From Mycobacterium lentiflavum (lineage in GTDB: Bacteria > Actinomycetota > Actinomycetes > Mycobacteriales > Mycobacteriaceae): 64,000 nucleotides of DNA. Under the pieces are notes generated by a model. The model saw nothing but the letters and a program-made list of their open reading frames with translations, was not told the DNA's origin and did no database searches. The number at the start of each line of letters is the position of its first letter. Within the stretch, counting starts at the first letter, position 1. The translations under genes were made by a program, and so were the position numbers. This document shows positions 7,342 to 15,748 of the stretch, in pieces. Location of the stretch: NCBI RefSeq assembly GCF_022374895.2, contig NZ_CP092423.2:4092001-4156000 (forward strand), read 5' to 3'.

Positions 7342-9986
7342 TGCAGCCCGGCCAGCCTGGCGTTGATCCGCTCGGTTTCCTCTTGGGCCAGGCGCTGACG
7401 ATCGCGGATCTTGGTGACGACCTGTTCCGGCGCCTTGGCCAGGAAGTCCTGGTTATCCAATTTTGCTGCGGTGGAGGCTAATTCCTTCTGCGCTGCAGCC
7501 AAGTCCTTTTCCAGGCGGCGGCGCTCGGCGGCGACGTCGATGGTGCCCGACGTGTCGAGCTCGACGACGACGGTGCCACCACTCAACCGAACTTCCACGG
7601 ATGCCGACGGGTTGAACTCGGGGCCCGGCGCGGTGAGCCACGCCAGCGACGTCACCGCGGACGCCTGGGTGCTCAGATCGCTGTCCTCGACACCGGCCAG
7701 CCGCGCCGGGACTTTCTGCCGGTCCGCCAGACCCTGGTCGCTGCGGAACCGGCGAACCTCGGTGACCAGCCGCTGCATATCGCTGACACGCTGCACCGCA
7801 CCAGGATCCAGGCTGATGCCGGACGGCTTCGGCCACTCGGCGATGACCAGGGACTCCTCCCCCGTCAACGCCTGCCATAGCTCCTCGGTAACAAACGGGA
7901 TGACCGGCTGCAACAACCGCAGTAGCGTGTCGAGGCCCGCGGCCAGCACCGCGGTGGTATGGGTGAGCCCGTCGGCAATCTGCACCTTGGCCACTTCGAG
8001 ATACCAGTCACAGAATTCGTCCCACGCGAAGTGATAGAGCGCCTCGCAGGCGCGGCTGAACTCGAAGCTGTCGAACGCCGAATCCACTTCGGCGCGAACC
8101 TCTTCCAACCGTCCCAGGATCCACCGGTCGGCGTCGGTCAGCTCGGCGACCGACGGCAGGGGTGCCAGTTGCGCGCCGTTGAGTAACGCGAAGCGAGTGG
8201 CATTGAACAGCTTGGTGACGAAGTTGCGTGACGCTCGGACGGCATCCTCGCCGACGGACAGGTCGCCACCGGGACTGGCGCCACGAGCGAGGGTGAACCG
8301 CAGCGCGTCGGCCCCGAACATCTCCAGCCAGTCCAGGGGGTCGATCACGTTGCCCTTGGACTTACTCATCTTGCGGCCGAACTCGTCGCGGATCAGCCCG
8401 TGCAGGAAGACGTCGGTGAACGGCACCTGCGGGCCGCGGGCACCGCCGAGCGTGATCGCGTCGTCGCCGCCGACGAAGGTACCAAACATCATCATCCGCG
8501 CCACCCAGAAGAACAGGATGTCGTATCCGGTCACCAAAACACTTGTCGGATAAAACTTTTCAAGATCGGGAGTCTGCGACGGCCAGCCCAGGGTGGAGAA
8601 CGGCCACAGCGCCGACGAAAACCAGGTGTCCAACACGTCGGGGTCTTGCTCCCAGCCCTCCGGCGGGATCTCGTCCGGTCCGACGCACACCTTTTTGCCG
8701 TCGGGCCCATACCAGATCGGGATGCGGTGACCCCACCACAGCTGTCGCGAGATGCACCAATCGTGCATGTCGTCGACCCAGGCGAACCAGCGCGGCTCCA
8801 GGCTGGCCGGGTGAATCACGGTGTCCCCGTTGCGCACCGCGTCGCCGGCGGCCTTGGCCAGCGATTCCACCCTGACCCACCACTGCAGCGACAGCCGGGG
8901 CTCGATCGGTTCGCCACTGCGCTCCGAGTGCCCCACGCTGTGCAGGTAGGGCCGCTTCTCCGCGACTACCCGGCCCTGCGCCGCCAGCGCCTCACGGACG
9001 GCGACACGAGCTTCGAAGCGGTCCATGCCGTCGAATTGTGTTCCGGTGTCGACGATCCGGCCCTTGGTGTCGAGGATCGAGATCATCGGCAACTCGTGGC
9101 GCAGCCCGATCTCGAAGTCGTTCGGGTCGTGCGCGGGCGTGACTTTGACTGCGCCGGTACCGAATTCGGGGTCCACGTGCTCGTCGGCGACGATGATCAG
9201 CTGCCGATCGATGAATGGATGCGGCAGCGTGGTGCCGACCAGGTGGCGGTAGCGCTCGTCATCGGGATGCACCGCGACCGCCGTGTCACCGAGCATCGTC
9301 TCGACGCGGGTGGTGGCGACCACGATGTGCGGTTGCGAGTCGTCGAGCGAGCCGTACCGGAACGACACAAGTTCGCCCTCGACGTCGAGGTAATTGACCT
9401 CGAGATCCGAGATCGCCGTTTCGAGCACCGGCGACCAGTTGACGAGTCGCTCGGCCTGATAGATCAGCCCCGCGTCGTAGAGCCGCTTGAAGATCGTCCG
9501 CACCGCGCGGGACAGGCCCTCGTCCATCGTGAACCGGTCGCGGTCCCAATCCACCCCGTCGCCGAGGCGCCGCATTTGGCCGCCGATGGCGCCGCCGGAC
9601 TCATGCTTCCAGTCCCAGACCTTGTCGACGAAGAGCTCGCGACCGAAGTCCTCTTTGGTTTTGCCGTCGACCGCGAGCTGCTTTTCCACCACGCTCTGCG
9701 TCGCGATGCCGGCGTGATCCGTCCCGGGCTGCCACAGCACCTCGTATCCCTGCATGCGCTTGCGGCGGGTCAGGGCGTCCATCATCGTGTGTTCCAGCGC
9801 GTGGCCCATGTGCAGGCTGCCCGTGACGTTCGGCGGCGGCAGCACAATCGAGTACCCGGGCTTGGAGCTAGTCGGGTCCGCCTTGAAGTAACCGGCATCC
9901 ACCCACCTCTGGTAGATCGCCGTCTCCTGCGCACCGGGATCCCACGACTTGGGCAGGTCGGCGGCGGAGCGGGGGCTGGCGGTCAC
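7338..9986 (-). CDS. valS: Valyl-tRNA synthetase
   Basis: Class I aminoacyl-tRNA synthetase charging tRNA-Val. 882 residues, normal length. The HIGH motif appears as LHMGHALEH near residue 57 and KMSKS as GRKMSKSKGNV near 540. An editing domain lies between them, then an anticodon-binding domain. The C-terminal 60-70 residues form the typical ValS coiled coil (ERRRLEKDLAAAQKELAS). GTG start at 9986 with a weak ribosome-binding site. First gene of a three-gene coupled unit with folC and DUF4233. Confidence 0.98.
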   Translation of the reverse strand: MTASPRSAADLPKSWDPGAQETAIYQRWVDAGYFKADPTSSKPGYSIVLPPPNVTGSLHMGHALEHTMMDALTRRKRMQGYEVLWQPGTDHAGIATQSVVEKQLAVDGKTKEDFGRELFVDKVWDWKHESGGAIGGQMRRLGDGVDWDRDRFTMDEGLSRAVRTIFKRLYDAGLIYQAERLVNWSPVLETAISDLEVNYLDVEGELVSFRYGSLDDSQPHIVVATTRVETMLGDTAVAVHPDDERYRHLVGTTLPHPFIDRQLIIVADEHVDPEFGTGAVKVTPAHDPNDFEIGLRHELPMISILDTKGRIVDTGTQFDGMDRFEARVAVREALAAQGRVVAEKRPYLHSVGHSERSGEPIEPRLSLQWWVRVESLAKAAGDAVRNGDTVIHPASLEPRWFAWVDDMHDWCISRQLWWGHRIPIWYGPDGKKVCVGPDEIPPEGWEQDPDVLDTWFSSALWPFSTLGWPSQTPDLEKFYPTSVLVTGYDILFFWVARMMMFGTFVGGDDAITLGGARGPQVPFTDVFLHGLIRDEFGRKMSKSKGNVIDPLDWLEMFGADALRFTLARGASPGGDLSVGEDAVRASRNFVTKLFNATRFALLNGAQLAPLPSVAELTDADRWILGRLEEVRAEVDSAFDSFEFSRACEALYHFAWDEFCDWYLEVAKVQIADGLTHTTAVLAAGLDTLLRLLQPVIPFVTEELWQALTGEESLVIAEWPKPSGISLDPGAVQRVSDMQRLVTEVRRFRSDQGLADRQKVPARLAGVEDSDLSTQASAVTSLAWLTAPGPEFNPSASVEVRLSGGTVVVELDTSGTIDVAAERRRLEKDLAAAQKELASTAAKLDNQDFLAKAPEQVVTKIRDRQRLAQEETERINARLAGLQ

Positions 9987-10011
9987 CGGTCAATTCTAGG
10001 AACCGCGACGG

Positions 10012-10043
10012 GCACGCGTGTAAGCGCCCGAACACGCGTGTGC
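10012..10043 (-). terminator. Candidate terminator hairpin of the lectin gene
   Basis: Arms 10012-10021 and 10032-10043 (GCACGCGTGT against ACACGCGTGTGC, one bulged base). It lies between the lectin-LysM stop and the valS start. Confidence 0.4.
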
Positions 10044-10070
10044 TCGGTCACTCTCGGTGCCGCCGCCCGA

Positions 10071-10703
10071 TCAGGGAATCGTGAGTACCTGGCCGGGGTG
10101 GAGCAGGTCGGGATCGGCGACACCGCTGGCGTCCGCGATCACCTGATACTTGCTTCCGTCGCCGTAATACCGCTCCGCGATGGCCCACATCGTGTCGCCG
10201 GACACGACGGTGTAGGTGCGCGGTGCGGGCTCGGGAGCGGCGTGCGGCGCGGGATCCGGGGTGCCGCCGACGGGCCCGGACATCGGATCGGGCGCGGGCT
10301 CGGCGACGGGCTGTGCCGGGTCGGGCAGCACATCCGCGGGCTCGGCGGCCGGCGCCGGAGGGGGCGGACCGTCGGTCTGGGTGTGGCTGGACCACGCCGG
10401 TCCGTCCGCGGCGTAGAGCACGAGGTTGCCGTCGTCCTGAAGCACGAGCCGCACGTCCTTCTTGCCCTTGGTGTCGGTATGCCAAACCGGCTTGTCCGAC
10501 GTGTACAGCACGAAATTGCCGTCGCGCTGCACCTCGGCACGCTGCACGTCTTGGCCGTTGGTCGCCGTCGCCCACAGCGCTTCGCCGCGCGCGGCCAGCA
10601 CCAGGTTGCCGTCGTCTTGCAGCGTCAGGGTGTAGGCCCCGTTAGTGGAGGCGAGCGATTGCCCCCGCTGCAACTGTTGTCCTTCAGTAAGCGTGTCTGA
10701 CAT
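10071..10703 (-). CDS. B-type mannose lectin with C-terminal LysM domain
   Basis: 210 residues. Residues 1-110 are a bulb-type (monocot mannose-binding) lectin domain with three QxDxNxVxY repeats. Repeats two (Q59-Y67) and three (Q89-Y97) are complete; the first (from Q29) ends in Ala instead of Tyr. A Pro/Ala linker (about 112-158) leads to a LysM peptidoglycan-binding domain (about 161-210, YTVVSGDTMWAIAERYYG). No signal peptide is visible, so how it reaches the wall is unclear. The same architecture is known from an M. smegmatis lectin (MSMEG_3662, from memory). I know of no counterpart at this position in M. tuberculosis. A ribosome-binding site (AGGGAAAAGG) precedes the ATG. Confidence 0.9.
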   Translation of the reverse strand: MSDTLTEGQQLQRGQSLASTNGAYTLTLQDDGNLVLAARGEALWATATNGQDVQRAEVQRDGNFVLYTSDKPVWHTDTKGKKDVRLVLQDDGNLVLYAADGPAWSSHTQTDGPPPPAPAAEPADVLPDPAQPVAEPAPDPMSGPVGGTPDPAPHAAPEPAPRTYTVVSGDTMWAIAERYYGDGSKYQVIADASGVADPDLLHPGQVLTIP

Positions 10704-10767
10704 GCCTTTTCCCTCGCGTCATCTCGTCCGGCGTGCTGACCCCGGACGCGTCTGCCGGTGCCCGGTG

Positions 10768-10781
10768 AGTGGGCGCCCACT
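10768..10781. promoter_or_regulatory. Perfect 14-bp palindrome upstream of the lectin gene
   Basis: AGTGGGCGCCCACT, 65 bases upstream of the lectin start. The position suits an operator, but no regulator family is recognised. Confidence 0.3.
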
Positions 10782-10959
10782 GAAAATCGGTCGGAGCTGG
10801 CATACCTCCCTCGGCGCGATCGAAACCATCAGGAGTCGAGGACGAACCTCCACACGTAATGCGTCATCGGGATCTCACATTGATGGCACGGATGTTCAGG
10901 CAAGTCGACTACAAGATCAGTCCGATACGGCGCCGATCGAAAGCCGTTGTGGCACAGGC

Positions 10960-12216
10960 TTAATCCAGCCGCTCGGTCCGCAGCGACACGCCGGCAGCGG
11001 GCAGCCGGGTCAGCAAAACGTCACCCATCGCGACCGCCGGAGTGAGCACACCGCGCAGGTCGGTGAGCTTGTCCCGGTCCAGCGCGAGGGCCAGGCCGCA
11101 CTCCCCCAGCAACACCGCCGTCGCCTTGTAGCCGGGGTCTCCCCGCTGCTGCATCCTCGCCACATAGCGCGCACCGCTGGTTGTGGTGGTGTATGTCTCG
11201 AGCCGGTAATAGCCGCGATCGCGCGCCTTGGCACTCGGACCGGTGCCGGGTTTGGGTGTGATGCGGTCCACCAGCGCGCCCGGCAACAGCCGCATATAGC
11301 GACTGCCCAGTTCAAACGACGCGTTGCCGATCCCGGCCATGACGGCCGACGCCACCGGCGCCAGCGGCGACGAGCCCAGGCTCATGTGTTCGGTGTAGCG
11401 GAAGCGCCGACCGTATGCCCAATCCAGTAATGCGTTGCTGCGACGCACGATTCGGGTGTTGATCGACGACATCAGAAATCCGGCTGTCCAGACTCCGGTC
11501 AGCTCCGGCGCGATGTCGCGACCGCGCCGCCACGGCAGATCGGGCTGCCGACCTAGTTCGGGTTCGGCGCCGCGATCGGTGCTCAGCGTGTACGGGTCGG
11601 CAAGCAACCTGCGGACACCCGGGTCACTGGACGCGGCTCGTAGCACGCCCATGAGCGACGCGACCGTCCCGCCGGAGAACCCGCCCATCAACGCGCGCAT
11701 CACGAAGTTGGTATCGCCGAGCTCACCGGTGCCCTCGTCCTGTGCCGTCCGGTACAGCGCGTACACCGTCAGATCCGAGGGGACGGAATCGAACCCGCAG
11801 CTATGCACGATGCGAGCGCCGTTGTCGGCGGCTTGCTTGTGATACAGGTCGATGGCCTCGCGGATGAACATCGCCTCCCCGGTCAGATCCGCGTAGTCGG
11901 TGCCCGCCGCGGCGCAGGCGGCCACCAACGGCATTCCATAGCGGGCGTAGGGCCCGACCGTGGTGACGACGACCCGGGTGCGGGCGGCCATCTCGTCCAG
12001 GGTGGCGGGCGACGCCGCGTCGGCGTTCAGCACCGGCCAGGACTGCGCGGCCTCGCCGAGGCTGTCGCGAACGGCGTGCAAGCGATCTGCCGACCTGCCG
12101 GCCAGGGCGATCCGGGCACCGGCTCCGGCGCGTGCCAGGTATTCGGCAGTGAGCTTGCCGACGAAGCCGGTCGCCCCGTACAGCACGATGTCGAATTCAC
12201 GCCCCGATGCGGTCAT
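10960..12216 (-). CDS. Saccharopine-dehydrogenase-like / trans-acting enoyl reductase family protein (Rv2449c-like)
   Basis: 418 residues. The N-terminus FDIVLYGATGFVGKLTAEYL is a Rossmann NAD(P)-binding segment (GxxGFxG near residue 14). The family includes the trans-acting enoyl reductase of phthiocerol/phenolglycolipid synthesis and many uncharacterised mycobacterial paralogues. The body carries HSCGFDSVPSDLTVYALY, typical of the family. The substrate cannot be inferred here because no polyketide synthase is adjacent. Monocistronic in appearance: about 256 bases separate it from the lectin gene and 112 from rpfE, whose terminator intervenes. Confidence 0.88.
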   Translation of the reverse strand: MTASGREFDIVLYGATGFVGKLTAEYLARAGAGARIALAGRSADRLHAVRDSLGEAAQSWPVLNADAASPATLDEMAARTRVVVTTVGPYARYGMPLVAACAAAGTDYADLTGEAMFIREAIDLYHKQAADNGARIVHSCGFDSVPSDLTVYALYRTAQDEGTGELGDTNFVMRALMGGFSGGTVASLMGVLRAASSDPGVRRLLADPYTLSTDRGAEPELGRQPDLPWRRGRDIAPELTGVWTAGFLMSSINTRIVRRSNALLDWAYGRRFRYTEHMSLGSSPLAPVASAVMAGIGNASFELGSRYMRLLPGALVDRITPKPGTGPSAKARDRGYYRLETYTTTTSGARYVARMQQRGDPGYKATAVLLGECGLALALDRDKLTDLRGVLTPAVAMGDVLLTRLPAAGVSLRTERLD

Positions 12217-12279
12217 CGTCGCGACGGTACCGGATCGACATCGGCTGCTCCGTGGCCGCGCGTACCCGCAGCCTGCTCA

Positions 12280-12317
12280 ACAGAAAATGCCGGGCACAAA
12301 GGCCCGGCATTTTCTGT
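12280..12317 (-). terminator. rpfE terminator
   Basis: Perfect 16-bp stem (12280-12295 with 12302-12317, ACAGAAAATGCCGGGC and its complement) and a 6-base loop, 12 bases after the rpfE stop. One of the clearest terminators in the window. Confidence 0.8.
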
Positions 12318-12328
12318 GGTGTTTGAGA

Positions 12329-12859
12329 TCAGCCGCGACGGCCGCAGACCGGCCACGCGCCGATCCCCTGCGAGTGCAGCACGTTCTCGGCCACCCGGAT
12401 CTGCTCCTCGCGGCTCGCGCCGGCCGGGGAACCCGACCCGCCGTTGGCACGCCAGGTGCTCGGGGTGAACTGCAGGCCACCGGCGAAGCCGTTACCGGTG
12501 CTGATCCCCCAGTTGCCACCCGACTCGCACTGTGCGATGGCATCCCAGTTCACGCTGTACGCCTTGATCGGCGCCGGAGCGTCCGGTGCGGGGGGCGGCG
12601 GGGCGTCAAAGCCCACCGGGGCGGGCGGCGGGGCGTCCGGTGCCGGAGGCGGCGGGACGTTCGGGTCAAAGCCCACTGGGGCAGGCGGCGGGGCGTCCGG
12701 TGCCGGGGCCGGCGGAACGTCGAAGCCCGCAGGCGCGGCGGGCGCCGGGGCGTCAGGAGCCGGCGGCGGGGGCACATCCGCGCTCGCGGTGCCGGACGGA
12801 AGCGTCACCAGCGAACCTGTGATAGCAGCGAGGATGAGCGTTTTGCGGACGTTGTTCAA
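12329..12859 (-). CDS. rpfE: Resuscitation-promoting factor RpfE
   Basis: Secreted muralytic enzyme that helps wake dormant cells. 176 residues. Signal peptide about 1-27, ending ASA. Residues 28-98 are a Pro/Ala linker built of repeated PPAPDAPPPAPVGFD-like units. The Rpf catalytic domain runs from about 103 to 176. The catalytic Glu is E112 in AQCESGGNW, with GFAGGLQFTPSTW and ENVLHSQGIGAWPVC after it. Start MNNVRKTLIL with a GAAAGGAACG ribosome-binding region. The pro-rich repeat number differs between species. Confidence 0.96.
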   Translation of the reverse strand: MNNVRKTLILAAITGSLVTLPSGTASADVPPPPAPDAPAPAAPAGFDVPPAPAPDAPPPAPVGFDPNVPPPPAPDAPPPAPVGFDAPPPPAPDAPAPIKAYSVNWDAIAQCESGGNWGISTGNGFAGGLQFTPSTWRANGGSGSPAGASREEQIRVAENVLHSQGIGAWPVCGRRG

Positions 12860-13006
12860 AGCGTTCCTTTCGCGAGCGCGCGCGCCAAAGCAAACCCACG
12901 GATGGGTTTAGGTGGTTCATGTGGTGGAAATAGGTGCCTTGGACCGTGCCGTCTCGGTTCGGCACGACAGCGAGGACATGATCTGCCCAGCAGGCACAAA
13001 GCTGCT

Positions 13007-13038
13007 GGCTGCCGGGCGGCGATAGCCGTCCGGCAGCC
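13007..13038. other. Strong inverted repeat in the rpfE upstream region
   Basis: GGCTGCCGG (13007-13015) pairs with CCGGCAGCC (13030-13038), extended inward to a 14-bp stem around a GATA loop with a single G-T/A-C position. It lies about 150 bases upstream of the rpfE start, inside the probable 5' leader, so it may be an attenuator or RNA-stability element. No c-di-AMP riboswitch core was found around it. Confidence 0.5.
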
Positions 13039-13965
13039 CCGCTCACACACGGGTACGTGGATTAAATTTGGTTTAACCCCTTCGGGCTAAAAGGCACCGT
13101 ATGGGACCGCGACGCATTCGTCATATCCGACACGCCGATATCTCGGAACAATAACGAGCAGATCACGACATGATGCGGAAATTGTTTTTGCAGGTCAGCC
13201 ACGCCTTTTCTTTGCAAACTCCCAGGTCAAGATCATGGCGTAATCGTGACTCGAATCACGCTCATTTTGTGAGCTGGGCCACGCATTTGCCAGCCGATCG
13301 ATCCCTGGCCCGGTTCGCTCGCCAGAAGACCCGGTCGCGAGCGATCCGCCGAGCCAAGAGCAATGATCTTGATCGGTTCAGTTCGAGCGGGAAAGTCTCG
13401 AAATATGCGTCTCTATCAGCCCAAACATGCTCTTCCACAACGTCGTTCGTCGATGCCGGAAAAGGACACCCGAGCGACGGGCGTTAGCATCGCGTAAACG
13501 CGTCTCGACAACCGTTTCAGACGAGTTACGCAGTGGTTCAAGGCGTTTAGCGAGACCCACGAGTGGAGGAGCCGCGGCGCCCGCGCGATGCGACGCGCCT
13601 TCACACCAGTGATGAGACCGCGCTGCGCATACTGCCCACATTTGCACAAACCAATTTGCTGGGGAATTTCACCCGACTTACTTCGACGGCCCACATCACC
13701 GCGGCGGCGGCGACCCGCCCCGCCGGCGGGCCAAACGTTATTCGAAAACTACTGTGCCGCAACGTGATCCGTTGCACCCGGAACTGCCTCGATCCGGACA
13801 ATGCGGCAATAACTCCACAAACCAGCGGGATATTCGTTTCATTCGCAATGCCAATCACGATCAACAAACGGTTAACTGGCCTAGCATTTAAGCGATGCGT
13901 TTATCTCGATGAATTGAGATAATCCGAACAATTAATCTGAAGAATGGCGAAGCTCGCCGAGCCGA
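13039..13965. other. Gene-poor, lower-GC region between rpfE and mobA
   Basis: About 0.9 kb with no gene I can support. GC is visibly lower than in the flanks, with several runs such as TTAAATTTGGTTTAA. Short open frames exist on both strands (for example 13563-13922 plus, 119 codons; 13601-13867 minus, 88 codons, with two hydrophobic patches), but they overlap each other, have no convincing ribosome-binding sites and resemble no family I know. M. tuberculosis has only two small hypotheticals at this site. Decayed or acquired DNA is possible. Confidence 0.5.
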
Positions 13966-14559
13966 TCAGGCGCCGGGGAGCACCAGGGCGCGGAACTCGG
14001 CGTCGGTGTTGACGTTGGTCAACGCACGCGAATCCGGCAGCACGATCTGCTGGGCGTCCGACGCGTCGATCAGGGCGCTCATTCTGCGCTCACCGGCGGC
14101 CACCAGTGCATCGATACGGTCGGCCAACGCGGTGCGGTACACGGCAGCCAGGAAATGGCTGCGACCATCCCACGGCACGATCACTTCGGCGTCGGTCTTG
14201 GTGGCCAACGCCATCAGGTCGTCGATCAATTCCGGTGTCAGCAGCGGCATGTCGACCGCGCAGACGAAGGCGAATTGGGCGCCCGCCTGCGCGGCGGCGC
14301 GCAGGCCTCGCCCGGTCGCCGCCAGCGGCCCAAGTCCCTGAATCTCGTCACGGATGACATGCGCCGCTAGCTTGGGCAGCGGTTGGCCGGGGGCGGCGAC
14401 GACGAATACGGGCTCGCAGCGCTGCGCCACGACACCGACGACAAACTCGGCCATCGTGGCGGCTCCGCCAGGACCCGGCAGGGTGGCCTTGTCGCGGCCC
14501 ATCCGCCGCGATTCGCCACCGGCGAGTACTACTGCGGCCAATGACACTGCATCGGACAC
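13966..14559 (-). CDS. mobA: Molybdenum cofactor guanylyltransferase
   Basis: Transfers GMP to molybdopterin to form the guanine dinucleotide cofactor. 197 residues. The nucleotide-binding signature LAGGESRRMGRDKA is at the N-terminus and AVDMPLL, holding the metal-binding Asp, is near residue 100. GTG start at 14559. Only 12 bases separate the korB stop from this start, so it is probably transcribed with korAB; a metabolic link is not obvious. Confidence 0.93.
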   Translation of the reverse strand: MSDAVSLAAVVLAGGESRRMGRDKATLPGPGGAATMAEFVVGVVAQRCEPVFVVAAPGQPLPKLAAHVIRDEIQGLGPLAATGRGLRAAAQAGAQFAFVCAVDMPLLTPELIDDLMALATKTDAEVIVPWDGRSHFLAAVYRTALADRIDALVAAGERRMSALIDASDAQQIVLPDSRALTNVNTDAEFRALVLPGA

Positions 14560-14571
14560 GAGCGCAGCCCC

Positions 14572-15675
14572 TTAGTCGACGGTCCAGGTGTCACGCCCGC
14601 GCAGGAGAGACTGCAGCGCGGCCGCGTCGTACGGCGTTGCGGCCCGGGCCGCGGCGACCTGAGCGCGGGCCGCGTCGTCGTAGGTGGGCCGGGAGACATC
14701 CCGGAAGATGCCCAGCACGGTGTGATCGAGGTTCTGATCCGACAGCCGCGACAGCGCGAATGCATAGGCCGGGTCGTCGGTGTGCGCGTCGTGCTTGACG
14801 ATCTCCCCGACGGCCACGTCGGCGGTCTTGGCGGCCTCGAGGCTGAAGCCCGACTTCACCACGCAGTATTCGCCGTTGGCGCCGAACACAATTGGCTCAC
14901 CGTGACGCACGTTGATCACGCGGTCCTCGGCACCCTCTTTGCGCAGCGCGTCGAACGAGCCGTCGTTGAAGATCGGGCAGTCCTGCAGGATCTCGACCAC
15001 CGAGGCCCCGCGGTGCTCGGCGGCTCCGCGCAACACCTCGGTCAGCCCGGCGCGGTCGGAGTCCAGCGCGCGACCGACGAACGTCGCCTCGGCGCCCAGC
15101 GCCAGCGACACCGGGTTGAACGGATGGTCCAGCGAACCCATCGGGGTGGATTTGGTGATCTTGCCGACCTCGGAGGTCGGCGAGTACTGACCCTTGGTCA
15201 GCCCGTAGATCCGGTTGTTGAACAGCAGGATCGTGATGTTGACGTTGCGGCGCAGCGCGTGGATCAGGTGGTTGCCGCCGATCGACAGCGCGTCGCCGTC
15301 GCCGGTGACCACCCAGACCGACAGGTCCTCGCGAGAAAGCGCCAGGCCGGTCGCGATCGCCGGCGCGCGGCCGTGAATCGAGTGGAACCCGTAGGTCTCG
15401 AGGTAGTAGGGGAAGCGACTGGAGCAGCCGATGCCGCTGATGAACACGATGTTCTCGCGGCGCAGGCCGAGGTCCGGCAGGAAGTTGCGGATCGTGTTGA
15501 GGATGACGTAGTCACCGCAGCCCGGGCACCAGCGGACCTCCTGGTCACTGGTGAAGTCCTTGCCCTTCTGCGGCTGGTCTTCAACAGACAAAGTGGGCAC
15601 ACCATCGTTCTTTTTCAACCTCGGAGTCAAGCCGAGGTCCGTGCCCGCCAGGTCGCTGCCGATCGCGTTAGTCAC
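14572..15675 (-). CDS. korB: 2-oxoglutarate:ferredoxin oxidoreductase, beta subunit
   Basis: Thiamine-diphosphate-binding subunit of the CoA-dependent 2-oxoglutarate ferredoxin oxidoreductase, a TCA-cycle route used alongside the dehydrogenase complex in mycobacteria. 367 residues. It shows WCPGCGDYVIL near the N-terminus and the ThDP motif GDGDALSIGGNH followed by LLFNNRIYGLTKGQ. GTG start at 15675 (MTNAIGSDLAG). It lies 73 bases after korA and is expected to be co-transcribed with it. Confidence 0.95.
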   Translation of the reverse strand: MTNAIGSDLAGTDLGLTPRLKKNDGVPTLSVEDQPQKGKDFTSDQEVRWCPGCGDYVILNTIRNFLPDLGLRRENIVFISGIGCSSRFPYYLETYGFHSIHGRAPAIATGLALSREDLSVWVVTGDGDALSIGGNHLIHALRRNVNITILLFNNRIYGLTKGQYSPTSEVGKITKSTPMGSLDHPFNPVSLALGAEATFVGRALDSDRAGLTEVLRGAAEHRGASVVEILQDCPIFNDGSFDALRKEGAEDRVINVRHGEPIVFGANGEYCVVKSGFSLEAAKTADVAVGEIVKHDAHTDDPAYAFALSRLSDQNLDHTVLGIFRDVSRPTYDDAARAQVAAARAATPYDAAALQSLLRGRDTWTVD

Positions 15676-15748
15676 GAGCGCCGCTCCTCCTCATCGCTTC
15701 GTCCCCCGCAAGCGGGCGGTGCCCCTACTGCATCATCGCCGACGTGCG

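Noticed and set aside
8400..10700. 766-codon plus-strand frame
   Set aside because: Antisense across valS and the lectin gene; Arg/His/Gly-rich composition typical of a shadow in high-GC DNA.
12860..13100. c-di-AMP (ydaO) riboswitch upstream of rpfE
   Set aside because: Considered because rpfA has one, but the conserved core blocks were not found; only a simple hairpin is present.
13563..13922. 119-codon plus-strand frame in the low-GC desert
   Set aside because: No ribosome-binding site, no recognisable family, and overlaps an equally unconvincing minus-strand frame.
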